From Eremomyces bilateralis CBS 781.70 (taxonomy: Eukaryota; Ascomycota; Dothideomycetes; Eremomycetales; Eremomycetaceae): 64,000 nucleotides of DNA. Shown piece after piece: positions 48,538 through 60,794 of the stretch (the first letter of the stretch is position 1; the number at the start of each line of letters is the position of its first letter). Made by a program: the position numbers and the translations under genes. The notes below the pieces were generated by a model. That model was not told the origin of the DNA, ran no database searches, and was given only the letters and a program-made list of their open reading frames with translations. Location of the stretch: the NCBI RefSeq assembly GCF_010015585.1, contig NW_022985081.1:1-64000 (forward strand), in the 5' to 3' direction.

Positions 48538-48600
48538 CTCTCTCTCTCTCTCACCTCTCTCACTTCCGACTTCTTCTTCGCTTTACTTCCTCACGCCATC
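48538..48600 (+). promoter_or_regulatory. CT-rich tract upstream of casein kinase I
   Basis: A (CT)n run followed by a mixed pyrimidine tract about 0.6 kb before the start codon. Such tracts commonly lie at or just before transcription starts of strongly expressed fungal genes. The role is inferred. Confidence 0.35.
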
Positions 48601-49161
48601 CATTCTGCTATTTCCTTCTTTTCCCTAACCCATCCATCTTCGACAACAACGTCGGAAATCCCTTTTCTGCCGTATTTCGGATCCTCGGATTCTCATTAGG
48701 TGCCTTGCACACCGTCCTGTGTCGGTCGGTCCACCTCCAACGCGTCCAGCTATCTCCGGTCGGGTTGCAATCACAGCCTCATTCCCGCCCAAATCATCAC
48801 CGGAACCGTACGATAATTCCCTCCAATTTCCCTTCCCTTTCCCCTCCCCGATTTCCCTCAAATTCTCATCCTCGCCTCGTCTGACTCTTGTCGGAATTTT
48901 CTGGGCTTTCGATTTTCTGCTGCCGTCTGGTGTTGCTTCTGGAGGAGCCTCCGGATAACGTGCTACCCCTCTTCGCCCTACTGAACACACCGCCTCATTG
49001 GCAACACCTGAACTGACCGGTGCTTCCGCTTTTACTTAGATTACCTTCTTCCACGACTCCCACATCTCATGAGACTTTCCATCAACCTCACTTCAACCCG
49101 ATCCATCACACTCAAACACTGAGATTCCACGAGCAGTCGGTTGACTACATCATCTGCCAAC

Positions 49162-50345
49162 ATGGCAACCATGGTGCGTTGTCTACATCTGAGTGGTCCC
49201 TTCCGGACTTCTTGGCCTGTCACCCACACGCAACACTCGACTAACTTGCATAGGATCTTCGTGTCGGCAACAAGTACCGCATTGGCCGTAAGATTGGCAG
49301 CGGGAGCTTCGGTGATATCTACCTCGGTATGATCACTCGCATCTAGCTTCGACTTGTGCATGCTCATTCTCCATAGGAACCAACATCATTTCTGGTGAAG
49401 AGATCGCCATAAAACTCGAGAGCGTCAAGGCCAAGCACCCTCAGCTCGAATATGAAGCCCGTGTCTACAAGTCCCTCGCCGGCGGTGTCGGGATCCCCTT
49501 CGTCCGTTGGTTCGGAACCGAATGTGACTACAATGCCATGGTCCTGGACCTTCTCGGACCCAGCTTGGAGGATCTGTTCAACTTCTGCAACCGCAAGTTC
49601 TCCCTCAAGACGGTCCTCCTTCTGGCCGACCAGTTGATCTCCCGCATCGAGTACATCCATGCCAAGAGCTTCATCCACCGTGATATCAAGCCGGACAACT
49701 TCCTCATGGGCATCGGCAAGCGTGGAAACCAGGTCAACGTCATCGACTTTGGACTTGCGAAGAAGTACCGTGACCCCAAGACTCACTTCCATATCCCGTA
49801 CAGGGAGAACAAGAACTTGACCGGCACGGCCCGTTATGCCTCCATCAATACCCACTTGGGTGTCGGTATGTATCATCGTTCTCCGACGACTAATCTTTAT
49901 GCTAACGATCTCAGAACAATCCCGCCGTGACGATATGGAGTCCCTCGGCTATGTCATGCTCTACTTCTGCCGTGGATCCCTTCCCTGGCAAGGCCTGAAG
50001 GCTGCTACTAAGAAGCAGAAGTACGATCGCATCATGGAGAAGAAGATGACCACGCCCACCGAAGTCCTTTGCCGTGGCTTCCCCAACGAGTTTGCCATCT
50101 ACCTCAACTACACTCGATCGCTCCGCTTCGATGACAAGCCGGACTATTCCTACCTTCGCAAGATCTTCCGCGATCTCTTCGTCCGCGAGGGCTTCCAATA
50201 CGACTACGTCTTCGACTGGACTGTCTACAAGTACCAGAAGAACACCGAGAAGCTCCAGCCCAAGACGGCTGCCACTCCGGACGACTCCAAGGACGTCGAG
50301 CCGCCGACTAACACCACCAGGCGCACCAAGACTGGAGGAATGTGA
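49162..50345 (+). CDS. ckiA: Casein kinase I (CK1 delta/epsilon-Hrr25 type)
   Basis: Exons 49162-49173 (only 12 nt: Met-Ala-Thr-Met), 49254-49326, 49377-49865 and 49915 onward, with introns of 80, 50 and 49 nt. Reading to the stop at 50343-50345 gives 334 aa. The Ser/Thr kinase domain is complete: [12 protein letters not shown] (P-loop), EIAIKLE (ATP lysine), [12 protein letters not shown] (catalytic loop), IDFGLAKKY (DFG), [32 protein letters not shown] and the CK1 signature around [18 protein letters not shown]. The kinase acts in DNA repair, vesicle traffic, polarity and the circadian system. The C-terminus is uncertain: a donor at 50342 and acceptor at 50443 could skip the stop and add an exon 50444-50488 (ESSSDPKRSRGNTG), then a last exon from 50626 after a CTAAC branch site. 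Both ends keep the kinase domain. Confidence 0.95.
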
Positions 50346-51791
50346 GTGCGCACATGTAAAGATCCCTTTCTCACTGGAAAGGGGTCGAACATCTCTGAAG
50401 GTGCGTGACAGTGTGCTGATCGTTGTCTTTCGCATTTCAATAGGGAAAGTAGCAGCGACCCAAAGCGCAGCAGAGGGAATACCGGACTGTGAGTTCCATT
50501 GTACACGAGACACACCCGTCTTCCTCTCTGCCTCGGTGCTTGTCGAAGAAACTGCTCTTGCTTTCGAAGCGCTGTCGTGTGCATGGGAGACGTTGAATGA
50601 CCTGTGCTAACGCATTGGTTCACAGGGCAACGGAACCGCGAACCCGGGGGCAGCATAATCGATTACGGAACGAACTTCCCTGAACACAACGGATGAAGTT
50701 TGACTCTTCACTCGACACATCGGACCGGCATCTCCTCTTCGAACGGGTCATTTCTTCGGATCCAAAGATCATTATTCTGGGCTAGGGTTTCTGCGTTTTC
50801 GGAAAGCATACACACCTACATTCGGCGACGACTCGGTTGCGAATTCGACACGATCAACACCGAATGGGACTGGGAAATGCGGCCTCGCCGTCCTAAACGG
50901 TCTGGATGGCTGGTTCTCCATCTCCTTTCCACGGTCTGAGTCTTCTGGGTCTTTGGTTTCCTTTCACTGATTGATCCGCTGGGCCATGCGTCCGGTTGAT
51001 CTCCCTTGATTGGATCTCGGTGCGTACGATGGTCATTTCTTCGCGGTTGGCATGCCTCCTCTGGCACCTGTCTCTGCGGCCCATCCATCGCCCGATCCCA
51101 ATATTCCGCACCCAATTTGCCTTGTGTGTTGCTTATGCGATTCCCCCATATCCCCACTCATCCCCATCACCCAATCATCATTATCCCCCACTACTGTTTT
51201 TCATTTTCAAATTGACCATCCCGCATCATCACTACCGCCAAATTGCATCCGCCCCCGTCCGATTCGATCAACCAGTGCTTGTGCTCTTCCTGCGTCCGAT
51301 CTTGAGGGCGGCTACTGGGGAGGTTTATGAACAGAGCTCGCGACGAGGTGGAGGGCTCATCAGGGGACGAGGGGCACGTTTTCCAAATGGCTTCTGGGTT
51401 TATAACGCATCTTCCTGCTGCGCGCTGATGGTTTGCATTGAGTGGGATGACGCTCGAGAGAGGGGACGAGGTTTAAGGACACAAAAGAGTCGATTCTTTT
51501 GCTGTGGACCGAAAACGAAAAAATTAGAGGACGGAGACGGAGCGAAAAGCAGGGGAGGAAACCAAATTGTTAAAACATCGACAGTGCAACCGGAAGCAAG
51601 CAAGCAGCGTAATTAGCTCGGGAAATGGAATTCATATCATGGGATTTTGGTTTCTGGATGCGGAATGTGGTGTCGTAATTCGTCTGTCTATGAACATGAT
51701 CCCTCGCTGACAATCTCCAACCATATGATGTCACAGGACGCCTGACTACATAGTACTCCAAGCTCCCTCAACTCTTTCATCTCCAACATCC
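50346..51791. other. CK1 3' region and convergent spacer
   Basis: The first ~350 bases probably contain the alternative CK1 tail exons (50444-50488 and near 50626-50696). The rest, to the TOK1-like stop, holds overlapping short frames without motif. Confidence 0.4.
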
Positions 51792-54153
51792 CTACATCAC
51801 CCCATCCTCCTTATCATCCCCATCCCCCCCCTCCTCCACCCTCCGCAACGCCTCCACACTCACCGGCGGCTCCCACCCCGGCCTCCCCCCCGGATCATCC
51901 CGCCACGCCATTTCTCTCTCCAAACACCGACTCATCCGCTCCAAAATCCACTCCGCCTCGCTCTTATTCCCCATCAGCGGGCTCCGCGTCCCCAACCAAC
52001 TCCACTTCAGCCGCTCGTGCTCCGTGTCCGCGCTCTCGTCTTCCTCTTCCCCTTTGCCGTTCGTGGTTGGGGGTGATGAGGGGTGGTGGGGACCCATGCC
52101 CCGCGCCGTCTTTATCACTTGTCTCCCCAACCCCGCTAACCGCCCCCCTGCCAACCCCACCTGCGGCACATCCCTCGGCAGCGGGCTCACCGGCGGCGCA
52201 CGATGCTGCGTCGGATCCCACTCATGCTGGCCCAGCAGATGCAGGTAGTACGTCCACTCGGGGTAGGTGTACTGGCGCGGCGGGGACGCGTCGACGTCGC
52301 GGAGGAGGAGGCGCAGCTCGGCAGCGAGGACGAAGTGGTAGAAGTGCAGATCACGGCGGGCGGGGGGGTCGTGAGTGGCGGAGTGGGTGGCGGCGTGGAG
52401 GGAAGAGTGGGAGAGGTGGGTGAGGAGNNNNNNNNNNNNNNNNNNNNNNNNNNNNNNNNNNNNNNNNNNNNNNNNNNNNNNNNNNNNNNNNNNNNNNNNN
52501 NNNNNNNNNNNNNNNNNNNNNNNNNNNNNNNNGTCGGTGGGCTCGTCGGGCTGGAACCAGTTCCTGCGTCGGAGTTTTTCGGCGGATAGTTGGAGGGAGT
52601 GGCGCGTGCCGGGCTCGTTGGGGAGTACGGTGATGGCGCCGAGCCAGATGGTGAAGTCGCTGACGCCCTTGACGACGGTGTCGCCCATGTTGGAGATGAG
52701 GATGGTGAGGGTGGGGACGGCGAGCAGAGTCCAGAAGACGAAGACGGGCTTCCCCGCGTTGGAGGCCGGGTAGAAGTCGCCGTAGCCGATGGTCAGGAGG
52801 CTGGTGTAGGCGAAGTATAGGGAGCCGAAGTACGTCCAACCCTGGTCGCGGTGCTCGGCCTGGTGGAAGACGGCAGCGCCGACGAACCACAGGAGCAGGG
52901 CGGCGGCGCTGGAGAAGGCGAGGGCGATCCATCGGCGGCGGAGCTGGGCGGACCGTTGGATCTTCCGCATGAGGTGGAATTCCTGCTCGCGGCGCTGGAG
53001 CTCAGTGAGGCCGACCTGGTCAAAGTGGTAGGTTTGGAAGAGGCCGAGGGAGATGGTGCGGCGGCCGCGGTCGACGTGGCGGACGGCTTGCTCGCGCGTC
53101 TTCTCGGTGATGCGGGCCTGCATCTTGTGCTTGCCGCGCTCGAGGAGCAGGCTGCGGATGCTGCCGACGACGAGGCCGACAGTGACGATGCCACCGATGG
53201 CGTAGGGGAAGAGGATGGAGCGGCCGGCGTGGGTTTTGGGGGAGAAGTCGGTGCCGAGGCCGACGGTGAGGAGGGTGAAGTCGGCCCAGTAGACGGCGTC
53301 GAGATAGAGCCATCCTTCGATTTTAGAAAAGATCAGCGCGCCGACGAGCAGGTACACCATGAACGCGATGGTTTGCAGCATGAGGGTGCGCTGGCTCATG
53401 GTCAGGCGGAACTCTTTCGGGTAGTGGTGTCGGATGGCGCCGAAGACGGTCAGGGTCATCAGCATGGAGATGATCATGTACTGGCCGGCCGCCATGATCG
53501 CGTAGTAGTATGCCTGGGTCAATGAATGTCGTTCAGGTGGGTCAAACCGGAACACGGAGGTGTTCGCGACCACCACGAGGGCAATGAGCAGGACTCCGGA
53601 GATCATCCAGCCGATGATGGTGATGGGTTGGGCGATCGGAAAGGGAAGTCGACGGGCCATGTTGAGGAGAAGGGAGATGTTCGCGATAAGGGCGAAAGCC
53701 AGAGATACGGCGTTGATGGCGATGAGCCTGGGAGCATTAGTCGGCCGTCATAGTTGTAGTCGTGTATCATCTGCTCACCATCTTGGATCTTCAATGCGCT
53801 CTGCCAAGTTCTCTGTTTTTCCTTCCGGTATGTAGCTCCTCCAGCTCTGTACCAGAGCACATATACTGAATGCGTTCGCTATCGGACCGAACGTGCCGGC
53901 AATGAGTGGGATCGCAGTCGATGCGAACCACCACCGACTGCCATATGATTGATATCAGCCGGCGCCCACCGAAAACACCCTCGTTCAAGCGTTCATCATC
54001 GGAGTGTTCTTCACGCAGTTCTCCAGATACACACCTGGGGTCCAGAAAGTCCTGCTCCTCCTTCTCCTTCTGCTTCTGCTCGGCAATATATGGGTCGTCC
54101 TCCAAATTGTCGGCGGCATTGGAGATAGGCTCATCTACGCCTGGGTCGTTCAT
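51792..54153 (-). CDS. tok1: TOK1-type outward-rectifying potassium channel
   Basis: Three minus-strand exons, 54035-54153, 53779-53937 and 51792-53727 (introns of 97 and 51 nt), total 2214 nt or 737 codons including 35 unknown codons from the assembly gap. Fungal TOK channels have eight membrane helices and two pore loops. An acidic cytosolic N-terminus (MNDPGVDEP) is followed by the first helix (FASTAIPLIAGTFGPIANAF) and further helices (ALIANISLLLNM, ITIIGWMISGVLLIALVVVA). Pore 1 contains TVGLGTDF and pore 2 TIGYGDFYP, both K+ selectivity filters. Long linkers and the cytosolic C-terminal tail follow; the gap lies in that tail, so the pore is intact. The channel lets K+ leave the cell on depolarisation at the plasma membrane. 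Confidence 0.93.
52428..52532. other. Assembly gap (105 N)
   Basis: A run of 105 undetermined bases inside the C-terminal tail coding part of the potassium channel gene. Its size is a multiple of three and the reading frame is open and channel-like upstream of it; the true length is unknown. The flanks are very GC-rich, which may explain the failure to assemble. Confidence 0.98.
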
Positions 54154-55647
54154 GACTGTGGAGGCGCATCTGGTGCATAGGAAATGATCATGGCGTTGTA
54201 ATTTAAGAGGATAGAAGTTCTACGTTCTACCGTAGAATGGTATTTCGTTATTTCCAGGCCATACCAGACAATCTCCGCGACGATGAGGTTGGAGGTGTTG
54301 GCTCTCTCGGACGCCGCATCCCTGTAATCCATGACGTAGTGATGCAACCTTAACCACCTGGTCGGGTCTCGAATATCACAGACAGAGAGCAACGACATGC
54401 GTCTTTCAATCCCAACATCGATGCGAATGTCTCATTAATTGCGACCGGTATTCGCTGGCACCCTCTGATTCTCCAGTGCTTTTGCCATAGATGACAAGTT
54501 CGAAGCTGGTCCCCAGCCCTAATCTCCAGCCCCGAAATGAGGATCGCCGCACGGACGGAGTAAATGGCACTAGCACGATTGGAGCAAGGCGCCTTAGAAC
54601 CACCGCTAGTATCCTTTAAGTAAGGCGTTGTTTATGATCCTCTGATTATCAACTTCTTCCTTCGCTCTCCGAGTCGACTTCTTCAAAAACATTGATTTTC
54701 GTGACAATTTGCACTCTGGTAGAGGTTTCTTTTGCTAGAGATTAATGCACACCGAGATTTAGAGTTATATGTACCGTTTGGCCCTGCTTTGAATGCTTTG
54801 AATTTTAATGCTTTTCGTTCAATGACTTTAGGATCCCCTGCAGCAAGATGGCCGGACCGACAAGCCAGTTGGATGACATAGTGATATGACCCCGCGCAAG
54901 ACGCCTTGAAGGGGGCCAAAACGCATTGATTAATGAAAAGAGAAGAACATATGGTACTTGGAACACTAAGTCAGGACGCTTGTGCGGGTCTTCCAGATGA
55001 TGTTCTTGTCCTCCTTTCTAGAGGCTGCCTCCACCCGAATATTCTGTCTCAACAGCACGGAGAAGAGCAGAAAAAGCAACAAAGGACAGGAAGAAAAGTT
55101 CAGTATCTTGGAATTGACGCGTTTAGCCCAACTTAAGTCGTTGGGTTTCGTTGAAAGACGCGGGTGTTGTGACTGCGGATCATCGGATATATGCTTTACA
55201 CTTTGTGTGAGCATAGTCCTCGCGTCAATGAGCCGCACTCATGGATTTTGCAGCCTGATTCATACAGTTGCGAGATAAGACTAAAGGGTAAGGATAGAGT
55301 GCTTGTCTGACCGGTCGAATGGGACTTGATCAAGGAGATATTTTCTTAGGGTGTATCAGAGTATACATGGACTTAGACAGTGCAGGATGCCGGAACTGAA
55401 GCATCCCAGAGTATCAAGGAGCTGGATAGCCTTAGGCATGTTAGCGAGCGATGTCATCGTCGGCTCACATGACTAGAAGGGCCATATCACTGCTTAGACG
55501 GTTCTAGACCGACTGATTTGATCTACTATGCGTTGCTCTGTGGTTATCTTCCACTGGCAGCGGATCTAATAACACATTCTACGTAGCCCCCGGGTAACCA
55601 GCAGTAGAGCACATGTCTGTCGAGTTCTCTAAGTTATCAACACGCCG

Positions 55648-55730
55648 CTTCCTCTTTCCTCTCTTCTATCTTCCTCCACCTCCCACTTCTTTCCTTTTTC
55701 TTCTTCTTCTTCCTCCACCACCACCTCTCA
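55648..55730 (+). promoter_or_regulatory. Pyrimidine-rich tract upstream of helicase
   Basis: A CT/TTC-rich stretch some 500 bases upstream of the ATG, and about 200 bases before a strong intron donor. It probably lies close to the transcription start. This rests on composition and position only. Confidence 0.35.
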
Positions 55731-55925
55731 CTCGTTGCCTCCATCAGATTCCTCTTCCCATCCCCAGTTAGAACAGGAGTTCCTTCTCGGCAAAGTTCAC
55801 AGTTGATCGATCCAACTTTCAAGCATCTCGACCAACTCTGGGCCATCGTTATTTCCATCCCAAAGGTAGCAACGGATTGCCGCACTCTCGAACTCCAACG
55901 CGATTTCTCGCGGTCAACCAGAAAG

Positions 55926-56206
55926 GTAAGTACTTACTTGGTCAATATTCATCCTTTTGTCGCCATCGGTGCATTCCTCGCTTGGAAAACCTCGCCGCCT
56001 TGGTTCCATCAGTCATCGTTCGTTTGTAAACGCACCATCAATTCCACCTTTCACTTTCATTTTAAAACATCAGACCGCATAACCTGCCATCACTTACTCT
56101 TCGTTTGTAAATACCGCAACAACCCTCACCTCGTTCATCAACTATTTCTCAGCTTCTCACACGGGTACTAATATTCGCTTCATAGCCTAACATCGCAAGA
56201 TTCTAG
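55926..56206 (+). other. Putative 5' leader intron of the DEAD-box helicase gene
   Basis: A strong GTAAGT donor at 55926 precedes a T-rich stretch with a CCTAAC branch-like site near 56185 and AG acceptors at 56198-56206, all within the leader before the ATG at 56229. The intron would be about 275-281 nt, longer than the coding introns. No transcript evidence is available. Confidence 0.4.
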
Positions 56207-56228
56207 GATTTCCTTGACTTCCTTCACC

Positions 56229-58438
56229 ATGTCGCAGCTTTCAGGCGATGCCCCCTCCGAGAAGACTGGCGAGAAGACCGAGGAGAAGGGGGAGAAGCTT
56301 TCTCTTCAAGACCTTGCTGTAGCATGGATGGAGGCCGCTGTTGCGGCCTTGGACAAGAAACAGGCCGAAGACAAGGCCAAGGCCGATGGTGAGGGCTCGG
56401 ATGATGGGGACTCGGTCTCAGCGGAGCCGGACGTTGGTGTCAAGGTTGACTTCGAGAAGCTCAATAAGGAAGCCGACGCATCCGATGACGACAATGGATG
56501 GCAAGACCCTACTGACTACGATTACGAGGCCTATAAGGAAGGTCGTGCTGCCCTTCTCAACCCCCTCGAGTCCGAGCAATCGGAGCGAGCCGAGCGTCGG
56601 TGGGCGTCCAGCGCCGTTCGCTACGAGTGGAGCGATGAGTTCGGAGACGTTGGCCCAGCCGATCCAGAAGTCGAGAAAGCGCTTTTCGATAAGCTGTTCA
56701 TGTTGGGGACCGGAATGAATTTCGACCAGTATTCCTACGAATGCGAAATCAAGGGTCCGTATAATCCGGGCCATATCTCGACTGTAAGTCTCCCTATCGT
56801 TGTTTACGGATATCGCCCCGCTAATGTTATCGTCTAGTGGGAAGATTCTGGTATTCACCCTCAAGTCCTTGAGAATGTTGCGCTTTGCAAGTTCAATAAA
56901 CCCACGCCTGTGCAATCATTCGTTATCCCCGCTGCACTTGCGGGACTCGACGTCGTGGCAATCTCGCAGACTGGTAAGTTTATTGACATAAATCTCCCCG
57001 CGCAGCTTGCTTACTTGCGATAGGCACTGGCAAGACGGGTGCATACCTCCTCCCTATCATTTCGCGCTTGATGGGGAAGGCGAAACAGCTCTGTGCGAGG
57101 CGAGCTCCCAGTCCAGAGATCAGAGTCAAAGCAGAGCCTCTCGTTCTTGTGATCTGCCCGACCCGTGAGCTTGCGATTCAAGTCTTCAGGGATGCCTGTC
57201 GCTTCGCCTATCGCTCCATGCTTCGTCCCTGCGTCGTTTATGGCGGCCAGGGCAATATGATGGATCAGATTCGGAACCTTCAGATGGGATGTGACATCCT
57301 CATCGGCACTCCTGGTCGTCTTCGGGACTTTTGCTCCCGCCCTACTCTGATCACTTTGCGCCGTGTGAAGTATGTTATCCGACCTTTCATAACCATCGTC
57401 TCACGCTTCGGGGAGAATGCCACTAACCCATCCTCAATCACATAGATACACTGTCGTTGATGAAGCCGATGAACTTCTGGAAGAAGACTGGAACGAGTCC
57501 ATCGATGACCTCATGCGTGGCGGCGATGTCAACGAAGATGCCGATCACGCTTACCTCATGTTCTCGGCAACATTCCCGCGCCCTGTCCGTCATCTTGCCG
57601 GCAAATACATGTCGAAGGATTTCGTTCGTGTCAAGTGTGGTCGGATTGGTAGCGCCACCAATAACGTCTGCCAGCGAATCATCTGGGTGGATAGGGAGAA
57701 GAAGGAGCAGTGCCTTCTCGACCTGCTCAACACGCTGCCGGCGACGCGCACCGTGATATTCGTCCGCTCGAAGCGTTCGGCTGACATGTTAGACGACTTC
57801 TTGTACCGCAACCAACTCCCTTGCACGTCTATTCACGGCAACAAGACCCAGGCTGAGCGTGAAGATGCGATGTGAGTGCCCGAACTAACTTGCAAGCCTC
57901 ACCATAACTAATGCTCATATGCAGGTTCAACTTCCGGAAGGCTCGTTGTCCCATTCTTGTTGCAACCGGCATTTCCGCTCGTGGCATCGATGTCGTCAAC
58001 GTGATGCATGTCATCAACTACGACCTTCCTGCCGCGGACCAAGGTGGTATCAAGGAGTATGTTCATCGCATCGGCCGCACCGCGCGCATGGGCAACATCG
58101 GCATGGCCACAAGCTTCTACAACGACAATGACGAGGGCCTCGCAAACGATCTTGTCAAAATCCTGATGGAGAATGGCCAGACGGTCCCGGAATTCCTCGA
58201 ACAGTACAAGCCTGAAGACGGCAATGTCAACTTTGACTCCGACGAAGAAGGCTCGGTAGATTCCTACAAGGACTTCCATGCGCGCAGCAGCGACAGCGAA
58301 TCCGGCGATGATTCCGACGCGTCGATGGCTGGATCCGCTAGCGATGGCTCTCGTGCTGGCTCTCCCCCCCCCGCTCCATTCGAGCCGGAGGAGGAGCCTG
58401 CTGGGTTCGTACCTGCTGGTGGAGACGACGACTGGTAA
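56229..58438 (+). CDS. DEAD-box RNA helicase (Ded1-like)
   Basis: Five exons, 56229-56783, 56838-56973, 57024-57369, 57446-57871 and 57925-58438 (introns of 54, 50, 76 and 53 nt), encode 658 aa. Start chosen at ATG 56229 ([12 protein letters not shown]). An acidic N-terminus (~1-175) precedes the helicase core with all classical motifs: Q motif [13 protein letters not shown], motif I SQTGTGKT, Ia PTRELAIQ, Ib [36 protein letters not shown] and [12 protein letters not shown]. The C-terminus is Asp/Ser-rich ([12 protein letters not shown]) and ends GGDDDW. The architecture is that of Ded1/DDX3-type proteins, which unwind mRNA during translation initiation. The core lacks the specific markers that would distinguish Ded1 from close paralogues, so the exact subfamily is open. 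Confidence 0.93.
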
Positions 58439-59389
58439 ATCCTTCCTTCGTCACCATCACCGCGAGTAATCCCCAATCCACTGAAGACCTATCCTGACCT
58501 GTCTGCGCGACTACAATCGATGTCTCTGCTTCCCTCGATTACGATTTTCTTAGATTTGCGCTTCCTTAGCTGCCTACCCGTCTCAGACGTTCCATAGCTT
58601 GCACGCTTACCTTATTCGCAAGCTCGCCTCACGGCTCTCTCATCGTCATGTCCCCTCGGGTATGAATGATGGACTACAGTCACATTCTTGCTGCGAATTC
58701 ATCGAGCTTATAAATCGTTCATCCCGTTGTCGTGCCGTCAAGGGACGACTCATCAATGCTTCTCTCAGCGGATCCCAATCCTTTCCAGCTCTCCCCTCTG
58801 CCCGTTTTCGTTTTTCATTAGCACTAGCGATCCAGATCTAGCTTGTCACGTTGAAATGGATCGCAGTGCAAAAGCTCGTGCGGTTTCCAGCAGCCCTCAC
58901 GGCAATTCAGTCCTGGGGAGTGCATCTCATTACGAACGTTCAGCTTCACAATCGACACCGTTCTCGAGTCATCGGCTGGACGTTGTTGCGGACACTCATG
59001 TACTAGCTCATTGGAGTCCCTTATACCCAAAGAGTTCCTTTAAAAAAAAAATTAAAAAAAACAATCCAAAGGTGGTGGTGGAGGCTTCTTAGCAATTGGT
59101 TCAAATGGGACAACCTCACGGTTGATGGATGTTGGTTTTGGCCTGTCGGTTACTGGACATGGTCATACAAAGAGAGAAGGACGACAGAGCATCTTTATTC
59201 TTGTGTTAATAGGTTATGGTGTTGCAGACAGGCAGAATAGGCAATAAATCTTCAAATAATTGGGTGTGCGGCTGTGATGTTTGTGATTATCTATTCACTG
59301 AATTCAGTGTTATTTGACATGATAATATGCGTATCCGACTCTAACCTGGATTTGGCATTGATCATTTTCTTTGAAGGCCCGGACTCGCT
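58439..59389. other. Convergent spacer between helicase and fructosamine kinase
   Basis: Two 3' ends face each other in about 950 bases. An A-rich run (59041-59063) lies in the middle. No gene was seen. Confidence 0.4.
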
Positions 59390-60501
59390 TCATATCATTT
59401 CCTTTTTGCCATATTTCCTCAACAGCTTTTTCATTATCGAAACCGCACCGCTGCGGTACGATCCACCAAACAGCGCATTATGGTTGAGGTGATGGTACCT
59501 ATTTTCGATCAATCTCCGCGTCCTCGCAAACACTGGCAACACATCGCAAACTTACAGCTCATACAACTCCACCCGGTCCTCATACTCCTCCACCGGCTCC
59601 GTCTTCTCCACCACCGCCCAATACTCCTCCCAAAACCCCGCCCCAAACCCCCCAAACATCTTCATGATCCCATGATCGAACTCACCATGCGCATACGCCG
59701 CCGACGGATCATACGCCACCTCATGCACCTCCCCCTCCTCAAACTCTCCCTTTCCCCCCTCCCCCCTTTCAACCCGCCCCCTCCCCCAATTCCCACTCCA
59801 CAAATCCCCATGCACCACCACCGGCACTACCCCCTCCCCCCCATTCAAATGCCCATCCCCAATCAACCTCCCACATACCTCCCTCTGCGTCCGCTCCACT
59901 AGCGCCCTTAGTTCCGCGTCCGCACCATTGTTCTCCTCGCACGCGCGTAGGATGGCGCCGAGGCGCCGCTCGCGGAAGAACGACTCCCAGCTGGGGTCCC
60001 AGGCGTTGTCTTGCGCGGTATCGCCGCAGTAAGTGGGGCGGGAGAAGCCGAAGCGCGGGGGGTTGGGGGCTGGGGTGGAGTGCAGGCGGGCGAGCTTGGT
60101 GGCGAGGGAGGGGGTGGCAGGGGAGCGGGGGGCGGAGGAGAGGGTGAGGAAGGAGGTGAGGAGGAAGTGGGTGGTGGGGGAGGAGGAAAGAGTACCGAGG
60201 GCGTGGGGGCGGGGGACGAGGGTGGGAGAGGCGGTGGAGAGGGCGAGGAGGGAGGCGTGTTCGCCTTTGGGGGTTAGTGGATGGAGATATGAGAGATGGG
60301 GGTGAGCGGACCTTCGAGCATCGCGCGACCTTTCGAGCCTTGCGCGCTCTTCATGAACCAACTGCGTGTTCGGCCGTCGGAGAAGGTGGTCGTTATTTTA
60401 GCGTTGCTGGCGCTGCTGCACCCGCCACCCCCTGCACTACTGAGGGTGGTGTGGGCTGGGTCAACGCCTAGGCCTTCGGCGATGGCGGGGTCGAGCTTCA
60501 T
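59390..60501 (-). CDS. Fructosamine/ketosamine-3-kinase-family protein
   Basis: Three minus-strand exons, 60312-60501, 59556-60264 and 59390-59498 (introns of 47 and 57 nt), encode 335 aa in phase, starting MKLDPAIAEGLG. The protein-kinase-like fold shows SGGGGCSSASNAKITTTF-type glycine-rich beginnings (actual: LSSAGGGGCSSASNAK), the catalytic loop VVVHGDLWSGN (Asp base) and the metal-binding VAYDPSAAYAHGEFD in place of DFG. The C-terminus LYHHLNHNALFGGSYRSGAV is typical of the family and is recovered only with the third exon. These enzymes phosphorylate glycated (Amadori) lysines so that the sugar is released, repairing proteins. The middle linker (about residues 180-205) is Gly/Glu-rich. 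Region 60000-60260 is very GC-rich, and the exon is biased toward Ser/Pro/Ala. Confidence 0.9.
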
Positions 60502-60750
60502 TTTGGGCTGTGAGGAATGGGGATGGTGCAAATAGGTTTTGGTGAAGGGGTGTTTGAGGAATGATGGATTTTGTATCAAGAAGTATTATGATCAATCAAA
60601 CATCATCGGGCTTCAGTTGGGAATGCTTCCCCTCAGCTGCTGCATCTGATACAGCAGAGCGATGACGTAATGACCTCAGGGCAGCATGAAAATAAGGTGC
60701 CTTAATTTATAGGCCAGAATATCTTGTTGCCTGACGGACTATCCAATCAC
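60502..60750. other. Spacer at the edge of the right accessory region
   Basis: About 250 bases with no gene. It leads into the inverted-repeat element; the 7-mer CAATCAC at 60744-60750, repeated beyond the element, lies at its end. Confidence 0.5.
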
Positions 60751-60794
60751 CCTCTGAGGGGGACGAAATTGAGTTACCTTTCTTGGCATTCCCC
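60751..60794 (+). repeat. Left terminal inverted repeat of MITE-like element
   Basis: Forty-four bases, matching the right arm (60945-60988) in reverse complement at 40 of 44 positions. Differences fall at arm positions 7, 9, 28 and 30. Confidence 0.85.

Larger units (their letters stand above)
46171..49161. other. 3-kb intergenic region upstream of casein kinase I
   Basis: No gene is supported. Two minus-strand frames at 47018-47445 look mildly protein-like but lack any motif. An (ATCA)n microsatellite is at 47711-47732, a GATG-rich patch at about 48175-48260 and a (CT)n leader tract at 48538-48600. The length suggests a long promoter and leader for the kinase gene. Confidence 0.45.
54154..56228. 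other. Divergent promoter region, TOK1 / DEAD-box helicase
   Basis: About 2 kb between two divergent starts. It contains a pyrimidine-rich tract (55648-55730) and a likely leader intron of the helicase gene. No other gene is supported. Confidence 0.45.
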
